This document shows positions 1 through 13,869 of a stretch of 64,000 bases of DNA, in pieces; positions within the stretch are counted from its first letter, which is position 1, and every line of letters begins with the position of its first letter. The translations under genes were made by a program, and so were the position numbers. The notes below the pieces were generated by a model. The model was not told where the DNA came from and ran no database searches. It saw only the letters and a program-made list of their open reading frames with translations. The stretch spans positions 1-64,000 of the forward strand of contig JAIXMO010000060.1 in NCBI GenBank assembly GCA_025677825.1, read 5' to 3'. The stretch is from Helicostylum pulchrum (taxonomy: Eukaryota; Mucoromycota; Mucoromycetes; Mucorales; Mucoraceae).

Positions 1-466
1 CTGCGACCTTATATGGAAATATTAGTATCACAGTTTTTTATGTACTTTTTTAATTACTTACTGTGTGTGGTATAATTAACGTTGGGCGAACTGTTACTAA
101 CAAATGGCATATGAGGTGAGCCATTGTGGCTTACTGATATCATTGGCCTAAAAGTTTAAATACGAGTTGGTAACATTGCATATTTTTTTTACAAGAAAAA
201 AAAAACTTGCCTTTGAAAATGAGGTACGGAAGGTATTGGACGCATTGATGGTACAGATGGTACTATTTGAATATAATAATTTAGTTTTAGAAAAAGAAAA
301 CGGTTAGCTCAAACTTTTTTTTTTACCGTAGTAAGAGTTTGTACGTCTGCCATCATCTAATAGGATAAAATAAATAATTTAGACAACACAATGTTGATTA
401 CGTTATAATAATGCTTACTACGCTGATTATTATAACCAGTTCTAAACATATCTAGACATATATATA
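1..466. other. AT-rich sequence without a recognisable gene
   Basis: No open frame longer than a few dozen codons with recognisable protein, no splice-supported exon and no RNA gene could be found on either strand. The right part is the 3' flank of the minus-strand CUE gene. Confidence 0.5.
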
Positions 467-993
467 TTAGCCAAAGGATAAAATAAAAAAAGTACAATTG
501 AATACTATACTTGAAAAAGATAAATTGGGAGTAGAAGCAGCGTTATTTCGCAGACCTTCAGCTCTTTGCCTACTTTCTACCCTTAAATCTTGGCGCCACT
601 GTGCCAATTCTTGACGAACAGTTAACAAAGGCTTGGCATTATTGGACTGCAAAAAAAATAAAATAAGTACAGTTCCAGGTCATGATTTTTTCTGTAACTT
701 ACTGTAAAAGGGTTTAACGGTGGATTCGAAAAACTCTATTTTAAAAAAGGGTTTATTTTTCAGAGAGAATATTTTAGGCTCGGAAAAATAAGTGTTACGT
801 TGTTTGGTCTATTAGGAAGTGGTGGGGCCATGGAAACTGTTTGTGAGGGATCCGTCATGTTGAGCAGCATCTCAAACGCTTGATTCACATCGCCTTTTGC
901 CAACCTTAATGTATCGTCTATTACCGAGACTTTTACGGTTGGAAAGGCTTCTTTTAATATATCGACTTCAGTTTGTGTAAAAGGATTTACCAT
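467..993 (-). CDS. small CUE-domain protein
   Basis: Two exons, 993..799 and 646..467, joined in phase 0 by a 152-base GT-AG intron, give 124 residues. Residues 1-45 match the CUE fold: a helix ending in the conserved FP turn (LKEAFP, with A in place of the usual M), then DVNQAFEMLLN with the double leucine that contacts ubiquitin in CUE domains. The rest is a charged helix (VRQELAQWRQDLRVESRQ) and a low-complexity tail. CUE domains bind mono-ubiquitin, so a role in ubiquitin-linked sorting or turnover is the general inference; no partner can be named. An upstream in-frame codon is not needed: the ATG at 993 starts directly before the domain. The last 15 or so residues could be intron-derived, because a GTATAG donor-like site lies there; the true C-terminus is uncertain. 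Confidence 0.7.
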
Positions 994-1297
994 AGTGTTC
1001 AACAATAAGAAAAAAGAAAAAAAAAAGAAAATGAACAATGCTTTTTTTTTGGTTTGGTTTTTAGTGTAATTTAGCTAATATTTAAAGCCAGAAACATTTT
1101 GAGTTGTTTATATTTTTTTCTGTAGTTTATTTCATAATCTGTATCAAGTTATATGCCACCGTATTCCTTGGGATACCTCATACTCTCAAGACTATGAACA
1201 TTCACTATTTTTATATGTATAAAAAGGTACACACACAATGGTCTTTATTTTCCGCTGTTTTTGATTGCTTTATTTGTAAAACCAAAATGATTAAAAT

Positions 1298-2105
1298 TTA
1301 TCCGTAACGCAAACCTGCATAGAACCCGATAAGAAAAGTAGATTTGAATTGAATGTTACTTGTCAAGATATTAACGAACTTTTGCCACTTGGTTTGAAGA
1401 TCGCGAGCAGATACTTTACCATCTCTATCGAGATCTAAAGCCTTATTATATCCTCCTTCTAAGCGTTCCCAGTTAACTGTGACATATCCTTGCTGAGACA
1501 AATACTAGATATGTAACGTTAATAAATATCCTTTATACATATAAAAATCTCTCTCTCTCTTTTACCTGCAAAAATACAAATCCGGTACCAATAAAAGCAG
1601 CAAACAATTTACCAACCTTCTTTACAAGAAAACCAGTGCATACACCCAAAAAAGTACCAAATGTTAATTCACCCTTATTAATAATAGACTTGTTTGGTGA
1701 GATAATACTCTTATCAAGTGTGGTATGTAAAGTACTTGGTTGAGCAAAGGCGCCTTTTTTGTTTTTTTTTTAATTAAAACATTTCTCCGCGCTTAATTTA
1801 ATTTTATGTTTTACCTTGACATTCTACTGATTTCTTGAATAAAAGTGGAGAAGCACTACTGAAAGCAGCTAAAGCAACAATTTTGGATGCACCTAAAGCC
1901 TTTGAATGGTTCTGAATAACAGTTTTAACTGGAGTATGAAAGAATTCTATACAAAAATAATTTAGTTTCATATCACTTTTTTCAGTTTTTTATAAAAGAA
2001 TAGCTTACGCTTATTTTGAAGAGAGAATTGTCTTGTTTGTTGACTAATAAAAGCGTTAGGTTTACACGCCTTTACTGTATGAACTACTCTTGGTAAACGA
2101 AGCAT
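1298..2105 (-). CDS. FUN14-family mitochondrial outer membrane protein
   Basis: Four exons (2105..2009, 1946..1815, 1753..1566, 1504..1298) give 207 residues. The N-terminal 70 residues are rich in R, K, S and hydroxylated residues without acids (MLRLPRVVHTVKACK), as in mitochondrial targeting sequences. The FUN14 core follows: KGELTFGTFLGVCTGFLVKK, a glycine-rich hydrophobic segment (GKLFAAFIGTGFVFLQ), an EF-hand-like acidic loop (LDLDRDGKVSARDL) and the typical C-terminal hydrophobic helix ending FLIGFYAGLRYG. All these are hallmarks of yeast Fun14 and human FUNDC proteins, which are mitochondrial membrane proteins linked to lipid handling and mitophagy in animals. The animal LC3-interacting motif is not evident here, so a mitophagy role is not claimed. 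Frames close exactly at every junction. Confidence 0.9.
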
Positions 2106-2356
2106 ACTAATAGAGAAAAAAAAAGGTAAAGTAGAGAAAGAAGTACTAAAAAACTAAAATAGGCTGGACTCTTTTTTTAAAAAAACAATTAAGGAGGCGC
2201 TTTTTTTATTATTTCGTCATGCATTTTTTATGGGGGATGGAAGAAGAATGAAATTTTTTTTTAATAGTTTATATATAAAAAAAAAAGGTGGTTTATACTG
2301 TTAAAGAAAAGAGAGAAGAGAGAGAGAGAGAAAAGGGGGGAAATATATTCGTTTTT

Positions 2357-3825
2357 TTAAGAAGTCATATAAGTGTTAATATCAACTTCCTCAGGAAGAG
2401 GGACAATGTTAACTTCAAATCTACTTTGTACGTCATTAAGAACCAAAGTATCCTTTTCATCAGAAACGAAAGTGATACCAAGACCCTTAGTACCGAAACG
2501 ACCAGCACGACCAACTCTGTGCAAGTATGTATCAGCACCATCGGGCATATCGTAGTTAATAACAATATTGACACGTTCAATATCAATACCACGACCAAAG
2601 ATATCGGTAGCGACCATAATACGCTTTTCAAAGTCCTTGAATGATTTATAACGCTTGATACGCTCATCTTGACTCATTTGAGAGTGAATACAGATACTAG
2701 GGAAGTTACAATCAGAGAGAATACGATTTAATTCATTTGCACGAGAGACGGAACGAACAAAGATACAGACTTGGTTGAATTCCAAGGTATCTAAAAGATC
2801 ATTCAACTTGCGGTTCTTTTCCTTTTCTTCCATCTTGATATAGAATTGTTGAAGACCGTGAAGTGTTAACTTGGCTTCATCATCAACATAAATCTCGAGA
2901 GGGTTTTGCATGAACTTCTTACAGACAGGACGCATCTCCTTGGCTAAAGTAGCAGAGAACATCATAACTTGCTTGTGATGAGGGGTAGCACGGAAAATAT
3001 CTTGAACATCACGACGCATATCAAGTTGTTCCAACATCTTGTCACATTCATCTAAAACGAAATGCTTAACATTGGCTAATTTAAGATGCTTTTCACGGAT
3101 CAAGGCCAAAACACGACCAGGTGTACCAACAAGGATATGAGGACACTTGGCTTTGTCCTTCAAGATCTCAACATCCTTTGTCATGGGAACACCACCGTAA
3201 AAGACTTCGGTACGGATATCAGGAAGATACTTGGAGAAACGAGCATATTCGTTCTTAATTTGGAAAGCTAATTCACGGGTATGACAGAGAACAATAACAG
3301 AAACTTCACCGTTAACAGGTTCAAGTTGTTGAAGAGTAGCAAGAACAAATACTGCGGTTTTACCCATACCAGACTTGGCTTGACAGAGAACATCCATACC
3401 CAAAATAGATTGAGGAATACATTCTTGTTGGACTATATAGATGATGTTGTTTAGTGGATCTTTTTCAAAAAATAAATAATAGCAATAGGGAGATTTAAAA
3501 AAGAATGACGCGCGTCCCTAATCTCCCTTCCTCCCTTTTTGTGTAACAAAGTAGGTTGCTTGTGTGTTTGTGTGTTTGTTTATATACCTTCAGAGGGATG
3601 CTCGAAACCACAATCAACGATACTTCTTAATAATTCAGGCTTCAAGAGGAAATCACGGAAACCAGTAGAGTGAATACCAACATAAGAACCCTTCTTGTCT
3701 TTTTTATCTTCGTCATCAGCATTTAAAGCTTCAGCTTGTTGAGCGGCAGCGGCTTCTTGTTGGATAGTTTGCTCGTCCTCCTCCTCGTAATCGATAAGGT
3801 CATCAGCGTGATCGGAAGCAGACAT
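2357..3825 (-). CDS. SUB2: DEAD-box RNA helicase Sub2/UAP56 (TREX complex)
   Basis: Two exons, 3825..3588 and 3432..2357, give 437 residues, the usual family length. ATP-dependent RNA helicase of spliceosome assembly and nuclear mRNA export. Visible motifs: Q-motif region with GFEHPSEVQQECIP just before the helicase core, Walker A AKSGMGKT at 98-105, TPGR in motif Ib, DECD at 207-210 (the Sub2/UAP56 signature in place of DEAD), SAT at 239-241 and HRVGRAGR at 384-391. The acidic N-terminus ([12 protein letters not shown]) is also family-typical. The intron at 3433-3587 lies just after the Q-motif phenylalanine region. A CHTOP-like mRNA export factor is encoded 39 kb away in the same window. 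Confidence 0.97.
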
Positions 3826-5505
3826 GTTTTAGTGTTTGTACTGAATGATAGCAATAAGTAAATAAAATATAATAATTATAAATTTTCAAAAATAAAAGTT
3901 CAACAAGGCCTTCCTCCGATATACATGTAATTCTTTTTTTTTTGCCTTGAGATATATATACATAAAAAAGGGGGATTCTTTTTTTTTTAAAAAAAAAAAG
4001 AAAACGAACCATCAACAAGATGTTGGGGTATAACAAAAGCAATCAAAGTGTACATGTGTGTGTGGGTGTGTGTGTGTGGGTGAGAGGGTTGTGTGTGTGT
4101 GTATAAATACTAGCTACTAAAAAAAAAGTAGTGTACAGTACCACATTTTTTTTTTCAATCCAAACAGATGAGTTGAGTGAGAGTGTGTAAAAACTTCCAA
4201 TGAATTCATCTTGTTTTCTTCTTCTTTTTTCTTTCTTTCTTTCTTTTTACAAAAAGAAAAAAAGACACCGTTTAAAGGATAGAGTTTTTTTTAAAAAAAG
4301 GGAAAGATGGGAAAATGAAAAAGGATGGTAACTTCGACTGTCATTTTGTTATATATGTTTTTTTTTTATATCAAGCAAAGAAGGAACGCGTTTTGAAGAA
4401 TCGGAGGAAAGAAAGAGAAAAAAAAATAGAGCCAGTTGCTTCCAAAGTAGACGACATACCTTTTGTTGTAGTAGGGTTAAGACGGATGGATGGATGATTT
4501 TTTTGTTTCTTTTAAGCAAGTAAAAAAAAATAAAAAATATAAAGGAAAAAGAGGTATACGTAATGGCCTCTCCCAACTATTTCCACACCCCTGCTGCTCC
4601 AAAATAAAACCGACACGCACGTGTTTTAGATCTAACCAAAATCGGTTATTTAAAAATACACGGTTCTCTCTTTTTAGCTTCTAAATATATTTCCTTTTTG
4701 TTCAAATACTTGGATAAAGGATAAAGACATGTATATATTATATGAGAATGTGTATTTCAGGCACATTATGACATGCATCTGAAGTTCTTTTTTTATAGTA
4801 CTGAACTTACTACACTTCACGTTGTTTTTTTCGCAACTGCCCATCAATAAGAGCTTATACCAAGATCAACTATCAAATCAATTCTTGGACTTACATCTGA
4901 GGCTTTGTCTAAATTGCCAATATGCCTCAAACTGTGTAAATATTGATTTTTAAACAAATTGATTCAACTCTTCCTGGGCATAAACACTTGTACCTTATTC
5001 TTATTTTCATGCCATGGTGACTTTTCAAAGGACTTTTAAAAACGGGACTTTAACGATCCCCACACACAAACTTTATTTCATGCAATGAGATTAATGTTAG
5101 AGTCACCTTTGTCCCATGTATTATCGAGCTAGTCTTTAGGATGCAGAATAGTTTGAGTCATAAATGGTCATAATTTAGTTTACAGTTAATTATCAACTTA
5201 AAATTATGTCAGCAAATGTTTGTTCTTATGAGATGTATTGTTAAGCTGTTTATTGTTGATGTATATGCTCTTGAAAGTATTGCTCTCTCTCCAAGACATA
5301 TATCTAATCCTGAAGGGATTCAATTGTCTGATTTGCGGTTGAATTTGATCGCTTGCAAAAACTAACTGAAACTGCCTTTCATAAATGCGCTGATTGGTTT
5401 ATTTCATGCGCTAATTAAATTGTAGAAAAAAGAATAAAAAATAAACTAAAAAAACGACCTACGATCTTTCTTATTTTTTGTCTCTCTCAAAATCAAGAAA
5501 ATAAC
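3826..5505. other. long intergenic region with GT microsatellite and A/T homopolymers
   Basis: Between the divergent SUB2 and D-amino-acid oxidase genes. It contains a GT-rich microsatellite (4053-4103), many poly-A/T tracts and short CT runs. Short open frames at 4315-4684 are lysine/phenylalanine-rich artefacts of these tracts. No gene recognised. Confidence 0.6.
4053..4103. repeat. GT-rich microsatellite
   Basis: Imperfect (GT)n array interrupted by GGG and GAGAGGG, upstream of the SUB2 start. Confidence 0.85.
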
Positions 5506-7079
5506 ATGTCAAATAATATCATTGTTCTCGGTAAGAATTTCTTTAACTTTTTTTATAAGCCATTATAATGTTAATAAATGCTTAAACTTAGGTGCTGGTG
5601 TTACTGGTTTAACTACTGCCATTTGCCTCTTAAAGGACGGTTATAAAAATGTCACTATTCTCGCCAAGCATGTACCTGGAGATATTTCTTCCGAGTACGC
5701 TTCTCCTTGGGCAGGTGCTTCCATTCTTACTGTTGCTAATCACGATGACTATCGTCTTCAAGGTAACTGAAAACCTTAAATAAAAAATAAATAAAAAAGA
5801 CTAAATTTCTTATTGTCCTTGAAAAAAAGAAATGGATAGCTTCAGCGCAAAAGAATTCAAGCGTCTTGCTGATGAAGAACCCGATGCCCATGTTCAATAC
5901 TGTAATGGTATCCAGTACAGTGAACAACCCGGTGTTCCTGGTGAAGACGTTTATTGGGTTCGTAAAATCTATAGTAACGTAAGTAAAAAAAAAAAGATGA
6001 ATCAATACCTCCCCCCTTCTCTTTTTAACTGTGTACACTCTAGCTCAAAGAAACTCCTCAAGACCAATTAATCCCTAATGTCGCTTACGGTTATACTTTC
6101 CAATCATGTAAAAAAGAAAAAAAAATCTCACACGCTATAAATGAGACAGAATACTAAAATGATGCTATAGATACTACTAATGTTCCTGAATACTTGAAGT
6201 ATTTAGTCAAAACTGTCAAAAAACTTGGAGGCCGTCTTCAAAGACAGTCTTTTGAGAGCATTCAAGAAGTGATTGAGCAATACAAGGATGTAGATACGGT
6301 TATCAACTGTACTGGTTTAGGTTCATACTATCTTAAGGATGTACAAGATCACACAATGTACCCTATTCGCGGACAAACCATTACTGTCCGTGCTCCTCAT
6401 ATCAAGGTAAGACCTTATCCTAGTATAAAAAAACAACAAAGTGCTAAATGTTTTATCCATCTTTATTAGACTCAGCATTATATCGACGGTACATATTTTA
6501 AATGACAGACTTTGGGGAAAATCAGCTTATCTTTTTTCTTTTGTTTTAGGTGCCGATCGCTGGACTTATATTATTCCTAGAGGAGACGGAACTGTGATTT
6601 GTGGTGGTACTGTGGATCGTGTTAACAGACAAACATCACCAGACGATGAAATTACCAAGAGTATTTTAGAGCGTGTATATAACCTTTACCCAGAGATTAC
6701 TCACGGTAAAGGTGTTGATGCATTTGATATTGTGGCTGTCAATGTTGGTTTCAGACCTGGACGTGCTGGCGGTATTCGTTTAGAAAAGGAAATTAAACGT
6801 AAAGATCAAAAAAACTCTTTTTTTATATGTATATATGTATATATGTGTGTGTGTATATTCTAAATATTTACCTTTCTATAGATCGATCTAATGGTCAGAA
6901 GGTTACCTTGTGTCACAACTATGGTCATAGTTCTCACGGTAAAAAGAAAAACATTTCTGCAAATACACCATGTGCCTCATGCTAATTTTTTTTTTATATG
7001 TATAGGTTTCCAATCAAGTTGGGGAGCTAGTAACAAGTTGGTTCAATTACTCAATAGCAAGCGTGTATCCAAGTTATAA
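5506..7079 (+). CDS. D-amino-acid oxidase, peroxisomal (SKL end)
   Basis: Nine exons (5506..5530, 5592..5762, 5830..5978, 6044..6107, 6171..6406, 6470..6488, 6550..6798, 6882..6938, 7006..7079) give 347 residues, the normal size for D-amino-acid/D-aspartate oxidases. The enzyme deaminates D-amino acids to keto acids with release of ammonia and hydrogen peroxide, using FAD. Residues 5-16 are the dinucleotide-binding strand and GAGVTG loop; later are SEYASPWAGA, the NCTGLGS loop before the FAD pyrophosphate, NVGFRPGRAGGIRLE, and the C-terminal HNYGHSSHGFQSSWGAS that closes the active site. The protein ends VSKL, a textbook PTS1 peroxisomal import signal, which fits the family. One exon is only 19 bases. 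The 3' end is 138 bases from the convergent trehalase end. D-amino versus D-aspartate preference cannot be decided by eye. Confidence 0.95.
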
Positions 7080-7217
7080 ATGCCTTTATGAGCGATAAAA
7101 AAATAAATTACGTCTATAAAAAAGAAAAAAAAAAATGGATTTGTAATGGAGAATTTGTTTTTTATGTATAAAAATGTATAAATGTATATCAATTGTATAA
7201 AAAAAATAAGGGGGTTA

Positions 7218-9687
7218 TTAATTGACTACAGCATCAGGTGCAGTAATACGAGTGACAGCAGCACTAATGCTACCGTTACGAGTAATGTGTCTGGCAGCAA
7301 TGGTAGATCTGCGACGACGTAACATTGCCAATTCTTCCTCTTCAGGTGTAAGTCCCAACATACGGTGTTCACGGGCCATGGCCTTTTCAAATAATAAATC
7401 AGGAAGTGTGCATGCGCCTAAAGCACGACGCATTTGTGTGGTCAAGAAACTCAAACCGACTTGATAAGAAGCGTTCATCCAGCCAAAACCTTCACGAGGA
7501 ACGCACTTGAAATCAGTGCCGACATTACCATATTCTACTTCAACCTTGTGAGATAAACTTACAACATCAAATTTCTCGGGTACAACTCCGTTAAAATCAA
7601 CAAAGCCCTTTGTAATTCTTTTTAAATAAAAAAATATGGTTAGTCTAAATTATCAAGGCGAAAAAAAAATAATTAAGGTACTCACGTGAATAACCAACGA
7701 TAACTTAAACGGGCAGCAGTATCACGCATACCATATCGATCTAAACCAACCCAAGTTAATATTTGATGAGGTGCCCAACCGAAAGGGAAATCCCATTGAC
7801 GATTAGGTCTTGCCAAGGAAGTAACACCACGAGATTCTTCAGTACCAGATACTAAACCACCCAAGACTTCAAATTTGGAAAGAGAATGCTTTACCATACT
7901 TTGAGCCTGATCATCACTAGCACAACCAGCCCATAAAGCCCAAAAGGTAGTAACACTTTCATAAGTGGTTTGTTCTTCTTTTACGGTATCATAATCAAAA
8001 TAAAGAGATTGTTCTTCGTTCCACAAGTAGGTATCGATACGTTCACGACGTTGTTTAGCGCGTTCTAACCAGTCTTCTGCGTTTTGTTTGACGCCGTCAA
8101 AATCTTCCAAGTCATCGTCCAAATGATCGGTAATGGCATCAGCGATATCCATTTCATACTTGTATAACAGCGAGTTTAAATCAATGGTAGCTAAATTAGC
8201 ACAGACCTTTTCAAAACGATAGGTAGTGTCATGGCCTGATTCTCTGACAGCACGATCATGCATAAAGTATTCATCCAGTTCGGGTTCGTTAATTGTACCA
8301 TCGTTGTATTTCTCGTTAAATTCATCTACAGTCAAACCATTCTTTGTAGCAAAAGGTTCAATAATATGGACAAAGTGAGAAGCTTCGGTTTCAGGAGGAA
8401 TACCACTACCATCGGGTCTATATCTTGAAAGCATCGTCTTGGGGTCCAATCTTGGTTCGGACATCCAAACTTCCCAGTATTCTTTAATAGCAGATTTAAA
8501 AATACGGCGTAACCATTCCTTGTTCTTTTCTTTGTCTTCTGGGTGTAATTTTTCATATACCTTTAAAGTCATATCGGTCAAGAAGGGAGGTTGCGAACGA
8601 GAGAGGTAATAAGACCGGTTGGCGTTCAAGATTTTACCATAGTGTTTGATTTGATAAGCAAAGTTCTCTACCATACTACGTACTAATTCTAATCGACCAT
8701 CTTCTAATAAACCAAGTGCGGAAAAGTAAGAATCCCAACCGTACATTTCATTAAATCGACCACCAGGTACCACAAATGGTTCACCAACGTGCGTATCATT
8801 GCCTTGACTATCTTTTACTTTACGCATAGCTAAAGTTAACAAACCAGGACGATCATTGATACTTTTAACATACGCAGCAGTGATAACTTTAGGAAGGTAT
8901 TCAACCTCAAGGTGCATATGTTTACGAACTTCAGCTACATGTGTATAAAATTCAAAGGCTTCTTTATCTTCAAAAGGAACATATATGCGAGGATTGGGAT
9001 TAGATGATCTGTTTTTAGGGTCAGGACAAATAACTTCTAATGAATCGGAATCGATACGACGAGTCAAACCATCCCAAAAATTAAAGCGAATCATGCGAGA
9101 TAATCTATCAACTGGGTTTTCGTTTAATCTGGCTTCGTCTAAAACAATATGCTTACGGCCATAATCATGAGCTAATGCGAGCTCCTGTAAAAGATTAGAC
9201 AGCATGTAAGTTCCGCGAATATCAATCTTACGGTATCCGCCCGAATCGGCTGTACCTAATGACATGGTCTTGGGTCCCAAGTCATTAATTGTAATCTGGA
9301 AATCACCGTCAGTATCTTCTTGTTCCAAAATTTTACGCTGCGTTTCGTCAACATCAATTAAGAAACGGCGTGCTTTGTTTTTATCGTCTGAAATAAAGTC
9401 AGTTAATAAGGCATGAAAAAAATAAAAAATATTATGTTTTTACCGTGTGAAGCTCGACGTCTACGTGTGCCTTCTAAACCACCACCATTAGCTGTTTTTT
9501 CGAGATGGCTTTTCTATAAAATAAATATTGGTTACCGTGCAACAAAGCAAAATAGTTGTCAAAAATAAAAAATTACCGTGTAAGTTCTAGTTCTATGTCT
9601 AGCATTGTCTCCAGTTGTATAATAAGTTGATGCTGGTGCGTGAACATCAATACTTGAGTCCACGTCAAAAATAGGTGTTTCTGACAT
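7218..9687 (-). CDS. NTH1: neutral trehalase (alpha,alpha-trehalase, GH37)
   Basis: Four exons (9687..9577, 9513..9444, 9387..7686, 7617..7218) give 760 residues, matching fungal neutral trehalases. It hydrolyses cytosolic trehalose to two glucose, important at spore germination. Both trehalase signatures are present: PGGRFNEMYGWDSYF and QWDFPFGWAPHQ. The N-terminal regulatory part carries RRRRAS at 54-59, a protein-kinase-A consensus, and the calcium-binding loop DTDGDFQITIND near 85-96; cAMP/PKA and calcium control of this family is established. No signal peptide is seen, consistent with the neutral (cytosolic) rather than the acid secreted enzyme. The start shares a 251-base region with the divergent RPAP3-like gene. 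Confidence 0.97.
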
Positions 9688-9938
9688 TTGTGTTAGTTTT
9701 TTAAAATAGTTAAACAAAGAAAGAAAGAAAGGAGAATATTTTGTTTAAAAGAAAAATGATTTTATATGCCTCGTCTCTCACTCGCTCACTCAGAATATAC
9801 ACAGTTTCTAATACGTCGTCATAAAACCTATTCAGTCTAAAATAACGGGGATTTTTTTGAACAGCCGATGTTTTTCACCCTTTTTTTAATAACATTAAAA
9901 AGTGGCTTGTTTTATTTTCTCTTTTTCTTTACTCTTTA
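9688..9938. promoter_or_regulatory. shared divergent promoter region, trehalase / RPAP3-like
   Basis: 251 bases between two ATGs on opposite strands. It must hold both 5' UTRs and both promoters. Poly-T/poly-A tracts and a (CTCA/CTCG) short repeat are visible; no specific factor site is claimed. Confidence 0.5.
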
Positions 9939-11715
9939 ATGGCGAATAAACAACTCGATAGTATTTGGAAAGATCTTGGTGTGTGGCGAGCTGAGATAAA
10001 CGCAAAGGACGAAGCACTGACCAGAAGAAAACCGGTGCACAACCAAGTAAAAAAAAAAGCATATACTTTATAAAAGAGAGTTTATGAGCTAACTTTTTTG
10101 TTTCTATTATTAGGCTTTACCACCCGTGCGTCAACCTGCTGAACTGATTTTAGATAACCTTAAACCAGTCGGTTTAGACTCTCTCACTACAAAAAAGGTA
10201 CATGATTTTTTTATATCTCGTTTCACCATATATTACACGTGTCATTGACAGTTTTTTGTACCTGATAAATTACAAGTAGTCTGTTACCAAAACTGTAACT
10301 CAAACACGAACCGAAAAGGCCGAAGCCGAAAAAGCAAAGGTAAATAGAATACTTTTTTTTTAATGTATGTGTATGTATTTAAAGAAAAATGCATTAGGGA
10401 AATGAATGTTTTGGAAAAAAGGATTTCGAAAAGGCAATTGCTTATTATGGAAAAGCCATTGATTTAGATCCAACAGTACCAGTATATTTCGTCAATCGTG
10501 CCATGGCTTACTTGAAGATAAACAGGTAAAATAAATATACATTGGGTCATAAAAACGATTAGCTTAGAACTAAGTGTATCATAGATTTTTGGAAGCGGAA
10601 AAGGATTGTACAAGAGGTATTCAACTTCAGCCGAAAAATGTCAAAGCGTTATGGAGACGTGGTATTGCATTAAGAGAACTTGGTAGAATAAACGAAGCTA
10701 GAAGAGGTACGCACATAATAGATGAATTAGTTAATATGACTTACTAAAAACTCATTTTTCTTTTATAGATTTCGAAACAGGTTTATCAATTGAACCAAAT
10801 AATAGATCGCTTTTAGATGAACTCAAAAAATTACCCGTATCAAAACCAACAGAAAAACCAAAAGTCAAGGTAAGACAAAAATAAAAGTATTAATAACATA
10901 GAACGTGAAATTCATATCATCATGTGTGCTATAATAGAGTGAACCATTGGTTGAACAAAAGCGTCGTTTACCAATTCACGTTGTTGATGAAGCTTACTCA
11001 GAATCAAAATCAGTTATAGAACCCACCACATCAAAGATAGAAGAAATCAAAAACAAACCAGTCGTTATGCCACCGCCACCCTCCCAAAAAGAGCCTACAC
11101 CAAAGCCCACTGTTGCACCTGTCGCTACACCAAAGCCTACTGCTACACCGAAACCCACACCCGTTGCTACTACGCCAAAACCCACACCCGTTATAAAGTT
11201 CAATTGTCCTCGTACCAATTTCGAATTTGAAAGAGACTGGAAGACTTATAAAGGTAGAGGGGATGATGTTTTATACCAGTACTTTCAGGTAAAATACATA
11301 AATACGCATGTACGTCGTCATATGCAAAAGTAACTTACTTTTTTTTTTGCATTAATTTAGTGCATCCCGCCATCATCCTATACTACGCTATTTAAATCTT
11401 CTTTAGAATCCGATCAATTTGAAAAGATGATTGATATCTTGGAATCTAAATACGTTAAAGAAAAGACACCAGAGCAAGTCTTTAGTGTGTTGGAAAGTTT
11501 ATCTCAAGTGAAACGTATTGATATGCTGATTATGTTTTTAAGCAAGAAACATCAACAAGGTAAAGCACGCCATAAGCTTTTTTTTTTCTTTTTTAAATAA
11601 CTGACACAATTTTTTTTTGATAGCGATTCAAACTTTATTTAATACAGTCAAGGATTCCGATATTAGTAAGGATAAGTTGACAAAAGCTGCAAAAGTATAC
11701 GGTGTTTCCATTTAA
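9939..11715 (+). CDS. RPAP3-like TPR co-chaperone (R2TP complex)
   Basis: Nine exons (9939..10046, 10114..10197, 10280..10339, 10398..10525, 10585..10706, 10769..10869, 10938..11288, 11361..11559, 11624..11715) give 414 residues. Residues from about 70 to 190 form three TPR repeats (AKGNECFGKKDFEKAIAYYG, PVYFVNRAMAYLKINRFLEA, VKALWRRGIALRELGRINEA) with the carboxylate-clamp pattern of Hsp90/Hsp70-binding TPRs. A proline-lysine-threonine low-complexity linker (repeated TPKPT) follows. The C-terminal 110 residues match the RPAP3_C domain (CPRTNFEFERDWKTYKG ... LESLSQVKRIDMLIMFLSKK), which binds RUVBL1/2. The established role is assembly of RNA polymerases, PIKKs and snoRNPs with Hsp90. It is smaller than animal RPAP3, with a single TPR block. 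Confidence 0.9.
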
Positions 11716-12260
11716 ATAAAGCACAGAATTTAAAATCAGTGTATTTTCATGCAATTCTACAAAATAGTAAAATGCAAGAACTTCTGATTTCGAAAAATGG
11801 AATCTTTTTTTACTTTTTTAAAAATACACTAGTGGGAGAAGACATCCACACACATATTTTATAGCAAACACTTGGCATTTCTTTTTTTTTTCTTTCTATA
11901 TCATTATCAGGAAGCATATAATCACACTAAAAAAGAGGGATTTAATCCCAGTACCGACGTCATTCGAATATAGCCAACGGCTATCCACTACGTAATAAAT
12001 ATGGTTTGACAAAAAAAAACCAACGTAAACACTTAAATGAAGGTGACAAACAAGTATACTCTTAAGGTCGTTATTAGTGTCACACAAACTATGCACAAAT
12101 GTACAAAAATAATTGATTAAAACTATTCAAAAAGACCAAGGCTTCTTTTTGGTATAAAAAACCCAGTCAAACAAAATCCGAGCAAACCGACTGAGAGCAT
12201 ATAAATTAACTTTTTTTCTTTTTTTTTTTCTTCTTTCTTAAATATATTTTCTGTAAAAAA
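11716..12260. other. intergenic, no gene seen
   Basis: Tandem genes on the plus strand flank it. Short open frames on the minus strand have no family features; the right 80 bases are pyrimidine-rich promoter-like sequence before the CRAL-TRIO ATG. Confidence 0.5.
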
Positions 12261-13797
<1,537 letters not shown>

Positions 13798-13869
13798 ATA
13801 TAGACATGTTGTAAAAAAAACACACACATTTTAATAAAAAATATATATATTATTTATTACAGTTTGTAT

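Noticed and set aside
10994..11218. Antisense frame rich in GVGFGV repeats
   Set aside because: It is the exact antisense of the TPKPT low-complexity linker of the RPAP3-like gene.
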